Origin: Kitasatospora atroaurantiaca
GTDB taxonomy: Bacteria; Actinomycetota; Actinomycetes; Streptomycetales; Streptomycetaceae
Reading direction: 5' to 3'
Assembly: GCF_007828955.1 (NCBI RefSeq)
Contig: NZ_VIVR01000001.1
Location: 4,402,001-4,466,000, forward strand
DNA length: 64,000 bases
Part shown: piece by piece, positions 49,213-57,217 of the stretch
How positions within the stretch are numbered: position 1 is the first letter of the stretch
Layout of the letters: every line of letters begins with the position of its first letter
The notes under the pieces: generated by a model
Told to the model about the DNA's origin: nothing
Databases searched by the model: none
Seen by the model: the letters and a program-made list of their open reading frames with translations, nothing else
Position numbers and translations under genes: made by a program

Positions 49213-49572
49213 GCCGTTCTCCTTGCGAGGGACGTTTCGGATGCCACACCGTGTGACCTCCGGTCCGCTGCGCTGATCGCCCCGCCTCCGGAGTGGGTCC
49301 GGAGTTTTTCGATAATGCTGAAAAACTACGAAAAGCCCGCGGTTACATGCTCCGCAGGCTTCAAGTACTGCAAGGGGAATCAAACTGCAACTGGATGGAA
49401 CGGTAGCACGCGAGGGCGGCCCCGACCAGGGGTGTCCGAGGGCGCGCCGCGAGTGTGTCGCGGGTGCTCCGACCGTGTGTCGCCGGTGTGTCGGAAGCCG
49501 GGTGGCAGCCGGTCCCGGGAGCGGGCATACCCTGCGGGGAGGGTACGAACGGGCAGGCAGAGGGAGCACACG
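49213..49572. promoter_or_regulatory. Divergent leader between csp and mqnA, with an AT-rich hairpin
   Basis: This 360-bp gap serves both genes. GTTTTTC (49304-49310) and GAAAAAC (49320-49326) form a hairpin in an AT-rich patch extending to about 49395, unlike its surroundings. Cold-shock mRNAs often have long structured leaders that act as thermosensors; that role here is inference. A plus-strand frame through the region lacks good codon use. Confidence 0.5.
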
Positions 49573-50460
49573 GTGACCGGTCGGGATGCGGGTAGCTCGG
49601 TGGCGGTACGGCCCCGGGTCGGACATATTCAGTTCCTGAACTGCCTGCCCCTCTACTGGGGGCTGGCCAGGACGGGCAACCTCCTCGATCTCGACCTCAC
49701 CAAGGACACCCCCGAGAAGCTCAGCGACCAGCTGGTGAACGGCTCGCTCGACATCGGCCCGATCACCTGTGTGGAGTACCTGCGCCACGCCGACGAGCTG
49801 GTGGTCCTCCCGGACATCGCGGTCGGCAGCGACGGCCCGGTGATGTCCTGCGTGATCGTCAGCCGCGTCCCGCTCGGTCAGCTGGACGGCCGCCGCGTCG
49901 CCCTCGGCTCCACCAGCAGGACCTCCGTACGGCTGGCACAGCTGCTGCTGGAGGAGCGGGAGGGCGTCCGTCCCGAGTACTTCGGCTGCCCGCCCGACCT
50001 GGACGCGATGCTGGCCGACGCCGACGCCGCCGTGCTGATCGGCGACCCCGCGCTGCGGGCCTCGCTGGAGCAGGCGCCCAGCCAGGGCTTGGCAGTGCAC
50101 GACCTGGGCGAGATGTGGAAGGAGTGGACGGGGCTGCCGTTCGTCTTCGCCGTCTGGGCCGCCCGCCGCGAGTTCGTCGAGCGCCGCCCCGAGGCGGTCG
50201 CCGCCGTGCACCGGGCCTTCCTGGAGTCCCGTGACCTCTCGCTGGCCGAGGCCGGCCGGGTCGCCGAGCAGGCGGCCCGCTGGGAGGCCTTCTCGGCGCC
50301 GGTGCTGGAGCGGTACTTCAGCGAGGCGCTGGACTTCTCGCTCGGCGAGCGGCAGATCGCGGGCATCGCCGAGTTCGCCCGCCGGGTCGGCCACGACAGC
50401 GGCTTCGCGCCGGATGTGACGGTCAGTCTGCTGGAGCCGGTGGGGGCGGTACTGTCGTGA
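49573..50460 (+). CDS. mqnA: Chorismate dehydratase of the futalosine menaquinone pathway
   Basis: This 295-residue enzyme converts chorismate to 3-enolpyruvylbenzoate, the first step of the futalosine route. The family signature VGHIQFLNCLPLYWGLARTG is present, as are SLDIGPITCVEYLRHADELV and ALGSTSRTSVRLAQLLLEER. The start GTG 49573 follows AGAGGGAG. The kinase gene begins 22 bp after its stop, and mqnC follows that, so the menaquinone genes appear operonic. Confidence 0.93.
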   Translation: MTGRDAGSSVAVRPRVGHIQFLNCLPLYWGLARTGNLLDLDLTKDTPEKLSDQLVNGSLDIGPITCVEYLRHADELVVLPDIAVGSDGPVMSCVIVSRVPLGQLDGRRVALGSTSRTSVRLAQLLLEEREGVRPEYFGCPPDLDAMLADADAAVLIGDPALRASLEQAPSQGLAVHDLGEMWKEWTGLPFVFAVWAARREFVERRPEAVAAVHRAFLESRDLSLAEAGRVAEQAARWEAFSAPVLERYFSEALDFSLGERQIAGIAEFARRVGHDSGFAPDVTVSLLEPVGAVLS

Positions 50461-50482
50461 TCCGGTAGGAGGGGGACGGGCG

Positions 50483-51934
50483 ATGGAGCCACTGGCGACG
50501 GACGATCCGGGGCAGATCGGCGAGTACCGGCTGCTGAGGCGGCTCGGTGCGGGCGGCATGGGCCGGGTGTACCTCGGGCGGACGGCCGGCGGCCGGACCG
50601 TCGCCGTGAAGGCGGTGCGCGGCGAGCTGGCCGACGACGCCGAGTTCCGCGCCCGTTTCCGTCAGGAGGTCGCGGCCGCGCGCCTGGTGGGCGGGCAGTG
50701 GACCGCCCCCGTGCTGGACGCGGACACCGAGGGCCCGCTGCCCTGGGTCGCCACCGGCTACGTCGCCGGGCCCGCGCTCGGCGCCGCCGTACGGGAGTTC
50801 GGGCCGCTGCCGGTCCCGGTCGTGCACGCCCTCGGGGCCGGTCTCGCCGAGGCGCTGGTGCACCTGCACGGCCTCGGCCTGGTGCACCGGGACATCAAGC
50901 CCTCCAACGTCCTGCTGGCGCTGGACGGGCCGCGCCTGATCGACTTCGGCATCGCGCGGGCGCTGGACGCCGCGACGGCGCTCACACAGTCCGGTTACGT
51001 CGTCGGCTCGCCGGGCTTCATGTCCCCCGAGCAGGCGGAGGGGGCGCCGGCCGGTCCCGCGAGCGACGTGTTCTCGCTGGGCGCGGTGCTGGCGTACGCG
51101 GCCACGGGCGTCGCGCCGTTCGGCGAGGGCGTGAGCGCGGCGGTGCTGCTCTACCGGGTGCTGCACGAGGAGCCCGATCTGGCGGGGCTCGACGGCCCGC
51201 TGGGCGAGCTCGTCCGGCACTGCCTGGCCAAGGCCGCGGGGGACAGGCCGGCCCCGGAGCAGCTGCTCGCGGTGCTGCGCGGCGCACCCGGGCGAGGCTG
51301 GCTGCCACCCGAGATGGCGGCGGCGGTGGCGCAGCGGGCGGTCGACCTGCTCGACCTCGACGGGACGCCGGCGGCGGCGCCCGCCAGGCCGCCGGTCGAC
51401 CGGACGCCGACCGAGGTGGTGGCGCCCGCGGTGCCGAAGCGCAGACGTCGGTGGTGGCCGCCGGCTGCGGCAGCCGTGGCAGTGGCCGCGCTGGCCGGCG
51501 GTGGCCTGTGGCTGTGGGGCCCGGACTCGGGGAGCCGCGGCGGTTCCGACGGCCGGACGCAGGCGCCGCCGGAGGCTTCCGGTGACGTGCCGGAGGCGTA
51601 CCTCGGCACCTGGGAGGGCACCATCACCACCCAGATCGTGCCGCTCGGCAGTACCTTCCGGGTCGAGTTCACGGCCGGCAAGGTCGGCGAGGTGGTGGGG
51701 CGGACCAGCAATGCCTCCCGGCTCAGCAGCACGGTCTGCAGGGGCGAACTGACGCTGCTCACCGTGGATTCGGACAGCGTCGAGCTGCAGGAGCGCCCGG
51801 TCGGGGACAACCCGGCCTGCACCGGCGTGCCGGAGCGTCAGACGTACAGCCTCAAGAACGGGACGCTGCATCTGCAGGTCAGCGGAGCGGCGATGGGCTC
51901 GGACCCGGCCGGGGATCTCACCAAGCAGGGCTGA
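50483..51934 (+). CDS. Membrane-anchored Ser/Thr protein kinase within the menaquinone gene set
   Basis: This 483-residue protein has a complete Hanks-type kinase domain from about residue 12: GAGGMGRVYLG (P-loop), VAVKAVR with the ATP lysine, HRDIKPSNVLL (catalytic loop), DFGIARAL and GSPGFMSPEQ. A proline-rich linker leads to one membrane helix (AAAAVAVAALAGGGLWLWG, about residues 325-345). An extracellular domain with two cysteines (STVCRGEL and NPACTGVPE) ends the protein. There is no PASTA motif, so it does not sense peptidoglycan by that route. Substrates are unknown. Confidence 0.9.
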   Translation: MEPLATDDPGQIGEYRLLRRLGAGGMGRVYLGRTAGGRTVAVKAVRGELADDAEFRARFRQEVAAARLVGGQWTAPVLDADTEGPLPWVATGYVAGPALGAAVREFGPLPVPVVHALGAGLAEALVHLHGLGLVHRDIKPSNVLLALDGPRLIDFGIARALDAATALTQSGYVVGSPGFMSPEQAEGAPAGPASDVFSLGAVLAYAATGVAPFGEGVSAAVLLYRVLHEEPDLAGLDGPLGELVRHCLAKAAGDRPAPEQLLAVLRGAPGRGWLPPEMAAAVAQRAVDLLDLDGTPAAAPARPPVDRTPTEVVAPAVPKRRRRWWPPAAAAVAVAALAGGGLWLWGPDSGSRGGSDGRTQAPPEASGDVPEAYLGTWEGTITTQIVPLGSTFRVEFTAGKVGEVVGRTSNASRLSSTVCRGELTLLTVDSDSVELQERPVGDNPACTGVPERQTYSLKNGTLHLQVSGAAMGSDPAGDLTKQG

Positions 51935-52037
51935 GCAGGCGCCGGGAGGGGCTGGCGTAGGCTGGTTCGGTCATGTCGGCCGGGGCTCCCCTCCGGTCGA
52001 GCACGACTCGACGTCGGAGAGAAAGAAGGCCCGCCAG

Positions 52038-53273
52038 GTGTCCGAGCAGACCCTCCCCCAGCCTTCGGCCGGGGGGACCCCCATCGCCACCAGCCTGCAG
52101 GCCGTCCTCGACCGTGCGGCCGCCGGGGGCCGGATCACCCCCGAGGAGGCGCTGGAGCTCTACCGTTCGGCGCCGCTGCACGCGCTGGGCTCCGCCGCCG
52201 ACGCGGTACGCCGCCGCCGGTACGCCGGTACCGAGCACATCGCGACGTACATCATCGAGCGGAACATCAACTACACCAACGTGTGTGTGACGGCGTGCAA
52301 GTTCTGCGCCTTCTACGTCGCCCCGAAGAGCGACAAGGGCTGGTCGCGCGACCTCGACGAGATCCTGCGCCGCTGCGCGGAGACGGTCGAGCTGGGCGGT
52401 ACCCAGATCATGTTCCAGGGCGGGCACCACCCGGACTACGGCGTCGAGTACTACGAGAAGCACTTCGCCGCGATCAAGGCGGACTTCCCGCAGCTGGTGA
52501 TCCACTCGCTCGGTGCCTCCGAGGTCGAGCACATGGCCCGGATCTCCAAGGTCTCGGTCGAGGAGGCCATCACCCGGATCCACCGGGCGGGTCTGGACTC
52601 CTTCGCCGGCGCCGGCGCCGAGCTGCTGCCGGAGCGTCCGCGCAAGGCGATCGCGCCGCTCAAGGAGTCGGGCGAGCGCTGGCTGGAGATCATGGAGACC
52701 GCCCACGGCCTGGGCGTCGAGTCCACCTCCACCATGCTGATGGGCACCGGCGAGACCAACGCCGAGCGGATCGAGCACCTGCGCATGATCCGCGACGTGC
52801 AGGACCGTACGGGCGGCTTCCGCGCCTTCATCCCGTACACCTACCAGCCGCAGAACAACCACCTCAAGGGCTCCACCCAGGCCACCGTCTTCGAGTACCT
52901 CCGGATGATCTCCATCGCCCGGCTCTTCCTCGACAACGTGGCCCACATCCAGGGCTCCTGGCTCACCACGGGCAAGGAGGCCGGCCAGCTCTCGCTGCAC
53001 TACGGCGCGGACGACCTGGGCTCGGTCATGCTGGAGGAGAACGTGGTCTCGATGGCCGGTGCCAAGCACCGCTCCAACCTGACCGAGCTGATCCACCTGA
53101 TCCGTGCCGCGGACCGTACGCCGGCGCAGCGTTCGACCACGTACGAGCACCTGCGGGTGCTGGACGACCCGGCGAACGACCCGGTGGACCCGCGCGTCGC
53201 CTCGCACATCGCCTCCACGGCGATCGAGGGCGGCACGGCGCACCCCGAGCTGAAGATCCTCTCCACCACCTGA
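52038..53273 (+). CDS. mqnC: Cyclic dehypoxanthine futalosine synthase (radical SAM)
   Basis: This 411-residue radical SAM enzyme cyclises dehypoxanthine futalosine in menaquinone synthesis. C83-x3-C87-x2-C90 in NVCVTACKFCAFY binds the SAM cluster, and IMFQGGHHPDYGVEYYE and STSTMLMGTGETNAER match the MqnC group. Residues 6-15 come from an in-frame 30-bp palindromic element (see 52054-52083) that I would not expect in other MqnC proteins. GTG 52038 is the start. The stop overlaps the next gene (TGATG). Confidence 0.93.
   Translation: MSEQTLPQPSAGGTPIATSLQAVLDRAAAGGRITPEEALELYRSAPLHALGSAADAVRRRRYAGTEHIATYIIERNINYTNVCVTACKFCAFYVAPKSDKGWSRDLDEILRRCAETVELGGTQIMFQGGHHPDYGVEYYEKHFAAIKADFPQLVIHSLGASEVEHMARISKVSVEEAITRIHRAGLDSFAGAGAELLPERPRKAIAPLKESGERWLEIMETAHGLGVESTSTMLMGTGETNAERIEHLRMIRDVQDRTGGFRAFIPYTYQPQNNHLKGSTQATVFEYLRMISIARLFLDNVAHIQGSWLTTGKEAGQLSLHYGADDLGSVMLEENVVSMAGAKHRSNLTELIHLIRAADRTPAQRSTTYEHLRVLDDPANDPVDPRVASHIASTAIEGGTAHPELKILSTT
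52054..52083. repeat. GC-rich palindromic mini-element inserted in the mqnC coding region
   Basis: The 30 bp, read as TCCCCCAGCCTTCGGCC then GGGGGGACCCCCA, nearly match the element at 3681-3711. At ten codons long it keeps the frame and encodes LPQPSAGGTP close to the N-terminus, upstream of the catalytic barrel. Confidence 0.8.
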
Positions 53274-53866
53274 TGCTGACCCTGCACCGAGCCGCCCAGC
53301 TGCTTGCAGACCCCACCGCCCCGTCGATCACCGACGGGGCGGTGCTGGTCGATGGCGCCGTCATCGCCGCCGTCGGCCCGTACGAGCCGGTGGCGGGTAC
53401 CCGGGTGCGGGAGTGGGACGGCCTGCTGACGCCCGGTCTGCTCAACCCGTACGGGCAGTGGCTGCTGGAGCGGGCGTACCACCCGGACCCCCGGGAGGAG
53501 CTGGGCGACGAGCCTCTGATGCTGGAGGTGGACGAAGCCCGGCGCGGCGGCAGTGCCCGGCGCGGGCTGCAGCGGATGCTGGGGTACGGGACGACCGCGG
53601 TGGCCGGGCCCTTCGAGCTGCCCGCCGTACGGACGGCCGTGGCGCGCTCCGGGCTGGTGTCGCTGCCGGGAGAGGGGGCCGCCGGCGGGCTGGACCCGCT
53701 GGCCTCGGCCGGTCTCGCGGCTGCCGTGCACCGGCCTCTGACGGTCGGTGGGCGGGCCGACTTCGCGGTCTTCGACGTGCGGTCGGCCGCCGAGCTGGAG
53801 GAGAGGGGCGCGGGTTGCTGCCTGGCCACGGTGCTGGGCGGACGGCTGCTGTACCGGCGGCGTTAG
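53273..53866 (+). CDS. Imidazolonepropionase-like protein lacking the amidohydrolase metal motif
   Basis: This 197-residue protein resembles the composite edges of amidohydrolases: ITDGAVLVDGAVIAAVGPYE at the start and VGGRADFAVFDVRSAAELEE near the end. Where active members have PGL-V-D-x-H-x-H, this one reads TPGLLNPYGQWLLERAYHP, so both metal-binding histidines are missing and the barrel is much shortened. It is therefore probably not a hydrolase. It overlaps the mqnC stop (TGATG) and may help the menaquinone pathway in a structural or binding role. Confidence 0.75.
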   Translation: MLTLHRAAQLLADPTAPSITDGAVLVDGAVIAAVGPYEPVAGTRVREWDGLLTPGLLNPYGQWLLERAYHPDPREELGDEPLMLEVDEARRGGSARRGLQRMLGYGTTAVAGPFELPAVRTAVARSGLVSLPGEGAAGGLDPLASAGLAAAVHRPLTVGGRADFAVFDVRSAAELEERGAGCCLATVLGGRLLYRRR

Positions 53867-54133
53867 CAGATCCCGAGCGGATCGCGAGCAGACCGCGCAG
53901 GTCGGGCGGGCCGGACGGGCCGCGGGGAGCAGCGGATGGCGTGTTCGGGTAGGGCGGATGGCCGGAATCCGGCGAACCCCCGCAATTCTCATACAAACTG
54001 ATTGATCCTCGCCGTGACCTGAGACCCCGCCAGCGGTTACGATCCCGGACAGCCCCTCTGGTGGACAGCCCGAGCGGACACCCTCACCACCGGGCCCTCC
54101 CCAGGCCCCGTCCGGCAAGCCAGGACAGGAACC

Positions 54134-54721
54134 ATGCGATCCGCGACCGCAGTCCCCCGCCTGCGCAGCCCGCGCCTCGGCCGAGGCTGGTATCTCGCGG
54201 CCGTGCTCAGCGCGGTGCTGGCGGTCGGCATGTGCCTGCTCGGCTGGCGCCAGGCGGACCAGGCGGACCGGATCGAGGCGCACCCCGTCCGTGTCGAGGG
54301 CACCGTCACCCAACTCCCGGCCGGCAGCGCCACCTACAGCGCCGTCAGCTACCGCGCGGACGGCCAGGTGCACACTGCCGCCGACCTCTGGCTGCCCGAG
54401 AACGTCAAGGTCGGCGACCAGATCTGCCTGGAGCACGCCGCGGGCGACCCGGGCGCCGTACGGGTCTGCGGCAAGCGCTACCCGCAGCCGGCGGGCGTCG
54501 GGCTCGCCCGGACCAGCGTCCCGATCGCGCTGCTGCTCTTCGCTGCCTGTGTGGCCCGCATCTGGCGCCACCATCGGGCCCGGTCGGTCCGCACCGGGAG
54601 TTCCAGGGTCCGCACCACGGTCGCCTTCGCCACCGAGGCGATCGGCGACGGGATGCCCGCGATCACGCACGGCAAGCGCTCCCGGCGCCGCCGCAAGGGC
54701 GGCCGACGCGCCCTGCGCTGA
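54134..54721 (+). CDS. Two-helix membrane protein with a DUF3592-like extracellular domain
   Basis: This 195-residue protein has a first membrane helix, GWYLAAVLSAVLAVGMCLLG, an external domain of about 80 residues with VEGTVTQLPAGSATYSAVSY, and a second helix, VPIALLLFAACVARIW. A basic C-terminal tail (RSRRRRKGGRRA) remains inside. This hairpin layout fits DUF3592-like proteins of unknown role. It is a single gene between the mqn genes and menG, separated from the former by 266 bp with no evident gene. Confidence 0.75.
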   Translation: MRSATAVPRLRSPRLGRGWYLAAVLSAVLAVGMCLLGWRQADQADRIEAHPVRVEGTVTQLPAGSATYSAVSYRADGQVHTAADLWLPENVKVGDQICLEHAAGDPGAVRVCGKRYPQPAGVGLARTSVPIALLLFAACVARIWRHHRARSVRTGSSRVRTTVAFATEAIGDGMPAITHGKRSRRRRKGGRRALR

Positions 54722-54799
54722 CGGCTGCACCGAGGGCCGTGGCGACGCTCCGCCGTACCCGTTGCCCAGGTTGTCCCGGCGAGGGTGAACAATGGGTAC

Positions 54800-55492
54800 G
54801 TGACCCGAGCCTCCCTGGACAAGCAGCCGCACGAAGTCGCCGCGATGTTCGACGACGTCGCGGCAAAGTACGACCGTACGAACGACGTGCTCTCCCTCGG
54901 CCAGGCCCGCGCCTGGCGGCGTGCGGTGGCCGAGGCGGTGGACGCCCAGGCGGGCCGGCGCGTGCTCGACCTCGGGGCGGGGACCGGCACCTCCTCGCTG
55001 CCCTTCCTGGAGGCGGGCGCGGACGTCGTCCCGTGCGACTTCTCGATCGGCATGCTCGCCGAGGGCAAGAAGCGCCACCCCGAGCTGGCGCTGACCGCCG
55101 GCGACGCGACCCGGCTGCCCTTCGCCGACGACTCCTTCGACGCCGTCACGATCTCCTTCGCGCTGCGCAACGTGCAGGACACCGAGGCGGCGCTGCGCGA
55201 GATGTACCGCGTCACCAAGCCCGGTGGCAAGGTCGTCATCTGCGAGTTCTCCACCCCGACCTGGACGCCGTTCCGCACGGTCTACACCGAGTACCTGATG
55301 CGGGCCCTGCCGCCGGTCGCCACGGCCGTCAGCAGCAACCCGGACGCGTACGTCTACCTCGCCGAGTCGATCCGCGCCTGGCCCGACCAGCCCGCGCTGG
55401 CCGCCAAGCTGCAGCAGGCCGGCTGGTCCAAGGTGGCCTGGCGCAACCTCACCGGCGGCATCGTGGCCCTGCACCGCGGTTTCAAGATCTGA
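54800..55492 (+). CDS. menG: Demethylmenaquinone methyltransferase (MenG/UbiE family)
   Basis: This 230-residue SAM-dependent methyltransferase performs the last ring methylation in menaquinone synthesis. RVLDLGAGTGTSSLPFLEAG is motif I, and DDSFDAVTISFALRNVQDTE and the C-terminal KVAWRNLTGGIVALHRGFKI are diagnostic of UbiE/MenG. I place the start at GTG 54800 (MTRASLDKQPHEV), the conserved N-terminus, rather than 54785. A strong hairpin follows. Confidence 0.93.
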   Translation: MTRASLDKQPHEVAAMFDDVAAKYDRTNDVLSLGQARAWRRAVAEAVDAQAGRRVLDLGAGTGTSSLPFLEAGADVVPCDFSIGMLAEGKKRHPELALTAGDATRLPFADDSFDAVTISFALRNVQDTEAALREMYRVTKPGGKVVICEFSTPTWTPFRTVYTEYLMRALPPVATAVSSNPDAYVYLAESIRAWPDQPALAAKLQQAGWSKVAWRNLTGGIVALHRGFKI

Positions 55493-55495
55493 CAC

Positions 55496-55524
55496 CTGCC
55501 AGGGGCGCCCGGCGCCCCTGGCAG
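55496..55524. terminator. Terminator hairpin after menG
   Basis: CTGCCAGGGGCGC (55496-55508), loop CCG, GCGCCCCTGGCAG (55512-55524). It begins three bases after the stop codon. Confidence 0.88.
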
Positions 55525-55596
55525 TGCATGGCCGAGCGGGTGCCTCGTTAGACTCATCACGCCCAGCCGACCCGCAGTTGCAGGAGTGTGCCCACC

Positions 55597-56886
55597 GTGT
55601 CCGAGTCCGAGACCGTAGTTGAGAGCACTGCCGACGTCATCGTGGTCGGCGCGGGCCCGGCCGGTTCGACCACCGCGTACTACCTCGCGCAGGCCGGTCT
55701 CGACGTACTCCTGCTGGAGAAGACCGAGTTCCCGCGCGAGAAGGTCTGCGGCGACGGTCTGACGCCGCGTGCCACCAAGCAGCTGGTCGACATGGGCATC
55801 GACGTCTCCACCGACAACGGCTGGCTGCACAACAAGGGCCTGCGGATCATCGGCGGCGGCGTCCGGCTGGAGCTGGACTGGCCCGAGCTGTCGGCCTTCC
55901 CGGACTACGGCCTGGTCCGCAAGCGCGCCGACTTCGACGAGATCCTCGCCCGCCAGGCCCAGAAGGCGGGCGCACGGCTGCACGAGCGCTGCAACGTCAC
56001 CGGCCCCGTGCTGGACGACCGGACCGGCCGGATCGTGGGCGTGACGGCCAAGTTGGGCGAGGAGAAGCGCCCGGTCACCTTCCGCGCCCCGCTGGTCGTG
56101 GCCGCCGACGGCAACTCCACCCGGCTCTCGCTCGCGATGGGCCTGCACCGCCGCGAGGACCGCCCGATGGGCGTCGCCTACCGGACGTACTTCACCTCGC
56201 CCCGGCACGAGGACGACTACCTGGAGTCCTGGCTGGAGCTCTGGGACACCCGGGGCGGCCAGAAGAAGCTGCTGCCCGGCTACGGCTGGATCTTCGGCAT
56301 GGGAGACGGCACCTCCAACGTCGGCCTCGGCATCCTCAACTCCTCGCCCGCCTTCGGCGAGCTGGACTGGCGCGAGGTGCTCAAGTCGTGGTGCGCCAAC
56401 ATGCCGGAGGAGTGGGGCTACACCCCCGAGAACATGACCGACCCGATCCGCGGGGCCGCTCTGCCGATGGCTTTCAATCGGCAGCCGCACTACACCCGCG
56501 GCCTTCTGCTGGTCGGCGACGCGGGCGGCATGGTCAACCCCTTCAATGGCGAGGGCATCGCCTATGCGATGGAGTCCGGCCAGCTCGCGGCGGGCGTCAT
56601 CGTCCAGGCCCACGCCCGGATCACCCCCGCCGGCCGCGAGAAGGCCCTGCAGGCGTACCCGGCGGTCCTCAAGGACGTCTACGGCGGCTACTACACGCTC
56701 GGCCGCGGCTTCGTGAAGCTGATCGGCAACCCGAAGGTGATGCAGCTCGCCACCCAGCGCGGCCTGACCCACCCGATCCTGATGAAGTTCGTCCTCAAGA
56801 TGCTCGCCAACCTGACGGACCCCCAGGGCGGCGACGCGATGGACCGCATCATCAACGGCCTGGCCAAGGTCGCCCCCAACGCGTGA
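55597..56886 (+). CDS. Geranylgeranyl reductase-family protein, probable menaquinone side-chain reductase (MenJ-like)
   Basis: This 429-residue FAD protein begins VIVVGAGPAGSTTAYYLAQA, the dinucleotide-binding motif, and has PREKVCGDGLTPRATKQLVD and LLVGDAGGMVNPFNGEGIAY, both hallmarks of the geranylgeranyl reductase group. Mycobacterial MenJ, also near menG, saturates one isoprene unit of menaquinone; the context here supports the same role (inference). The GTG at 55597 has AGGAG ten bases upstream and is preferred to 55588. Repeat copy F follows. Confidence 0.87.
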   Translation: MSESETVVESTADVIVVGAGPAGSTTAYYLAQAGLDVLLLEKTEFPREKVCGDGLTPRATKQLVDMGIDVSTDNGWLHNKGLRIIGGGVRLELDWPELSAFPDYGLVRKRADFDEILARQAQKAGARLHERCNVTGPVLDDRTGRIVGVTAKLGEEKRPVTFRAPLVVAADGNSTRLSLAMGLHRREDRPMGVAYRTYFTSPRHEDDYLESWLELWDTRGGQKKLLPGYGWIFGMGDGTSNVGLGILNSSPAFGELDWREVLKSWCANMPEEWGYTPENMTDPIRGAALPMAFNRQPHYTRGLLLVGDAGGMVNPFNGEGIAYAMESGQLAAGVIVQAHARITPAGREKALQAYPAVLKDVYGGYYTLGRGFVKLIGNPKVMQLATQRGLTHPILMKFVLKMLANLTDPQGGDAMDRIINGLAKVAPNA

Positions 56887-56911
56887 GGCGTCCGCCAGTA
56901 GGTGCGCAGCG

Positions 56912-57012
56912 GGGTACCACCATGGGCGCGGGGAACTGCGCGCAGCGGAAGGGCACCACTCGCACTCTTCCGCCTCGCGCCGTTCCGCGCGCCCCTGGGA
57001 TGCCCGATCCTG
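56912..57012. repeat. Dispersed palindromic repeat, copy F, in a 331-bp convergent gap
   Basis: The copy runs from GGGTACCACCATGGGCGCGG through GGGGAACTGCGCGCAGCGGA to GCGCCCCTGGGATGCCC, then GATCCTGA. Its right arm is imperfect (CGTTCCGCGCGCC). It lies between the convergent reductase and cyclophilin genes. The rest of the gap (57013-57171) carries a minus-strand frame from 57164 that I do not accept as a gene. Confidence 0.85.
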
Positions 57013-57171
57013 ATCGGTGCGACGCCCTGACTCAAGGCGCGCCGTTGGACGTAGGCCATCCGCTCGGCGAAGACACCGCGGGCGTCGGGGGTCAGGGTAC
57101 GCAGGGCCACCGGGGCGAGCCGGGCGACCAGGTGGTCGACGGTGCCCCGGGCAGCGGTGTCCATGTGAGGT

Positions 57172-57212
57172 GCTCCCGTACGGTGTCGGCGGAGCCACCA
57201 CCGTACGGGAGC
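57172..57212. terminator. Terminator hairpin after the cyclophilin gene
   Basis: GCTCCCGTACGGTG (57172-57185) and CACCGTACGGGAGC (57199-57212), 14-bp stem with a 13-base loop, just beyond the minus-strand stop at 57218. Confidence 0.9.
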
Positions 57213-57217
57213 CGGGA

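Noticed and set aside
3606..57012. Reading the six palindromic repeats as a CRISPR array or a phage attachment site
   Set aside because: They are dispersed over more than 50 kb, about 100 bp long with internal symmetry, have no spacers, and no integrase or cas gene is present.
57020..57164. A minus-strand start (ATG 57164, GGGAG upstream) with a short plausible peptide
   Set aside because: Its ribosome binding sequence is the right arm of the cyclophilin terminator, and the frame runs on through repeat copy F into antisense of the reductase gene.
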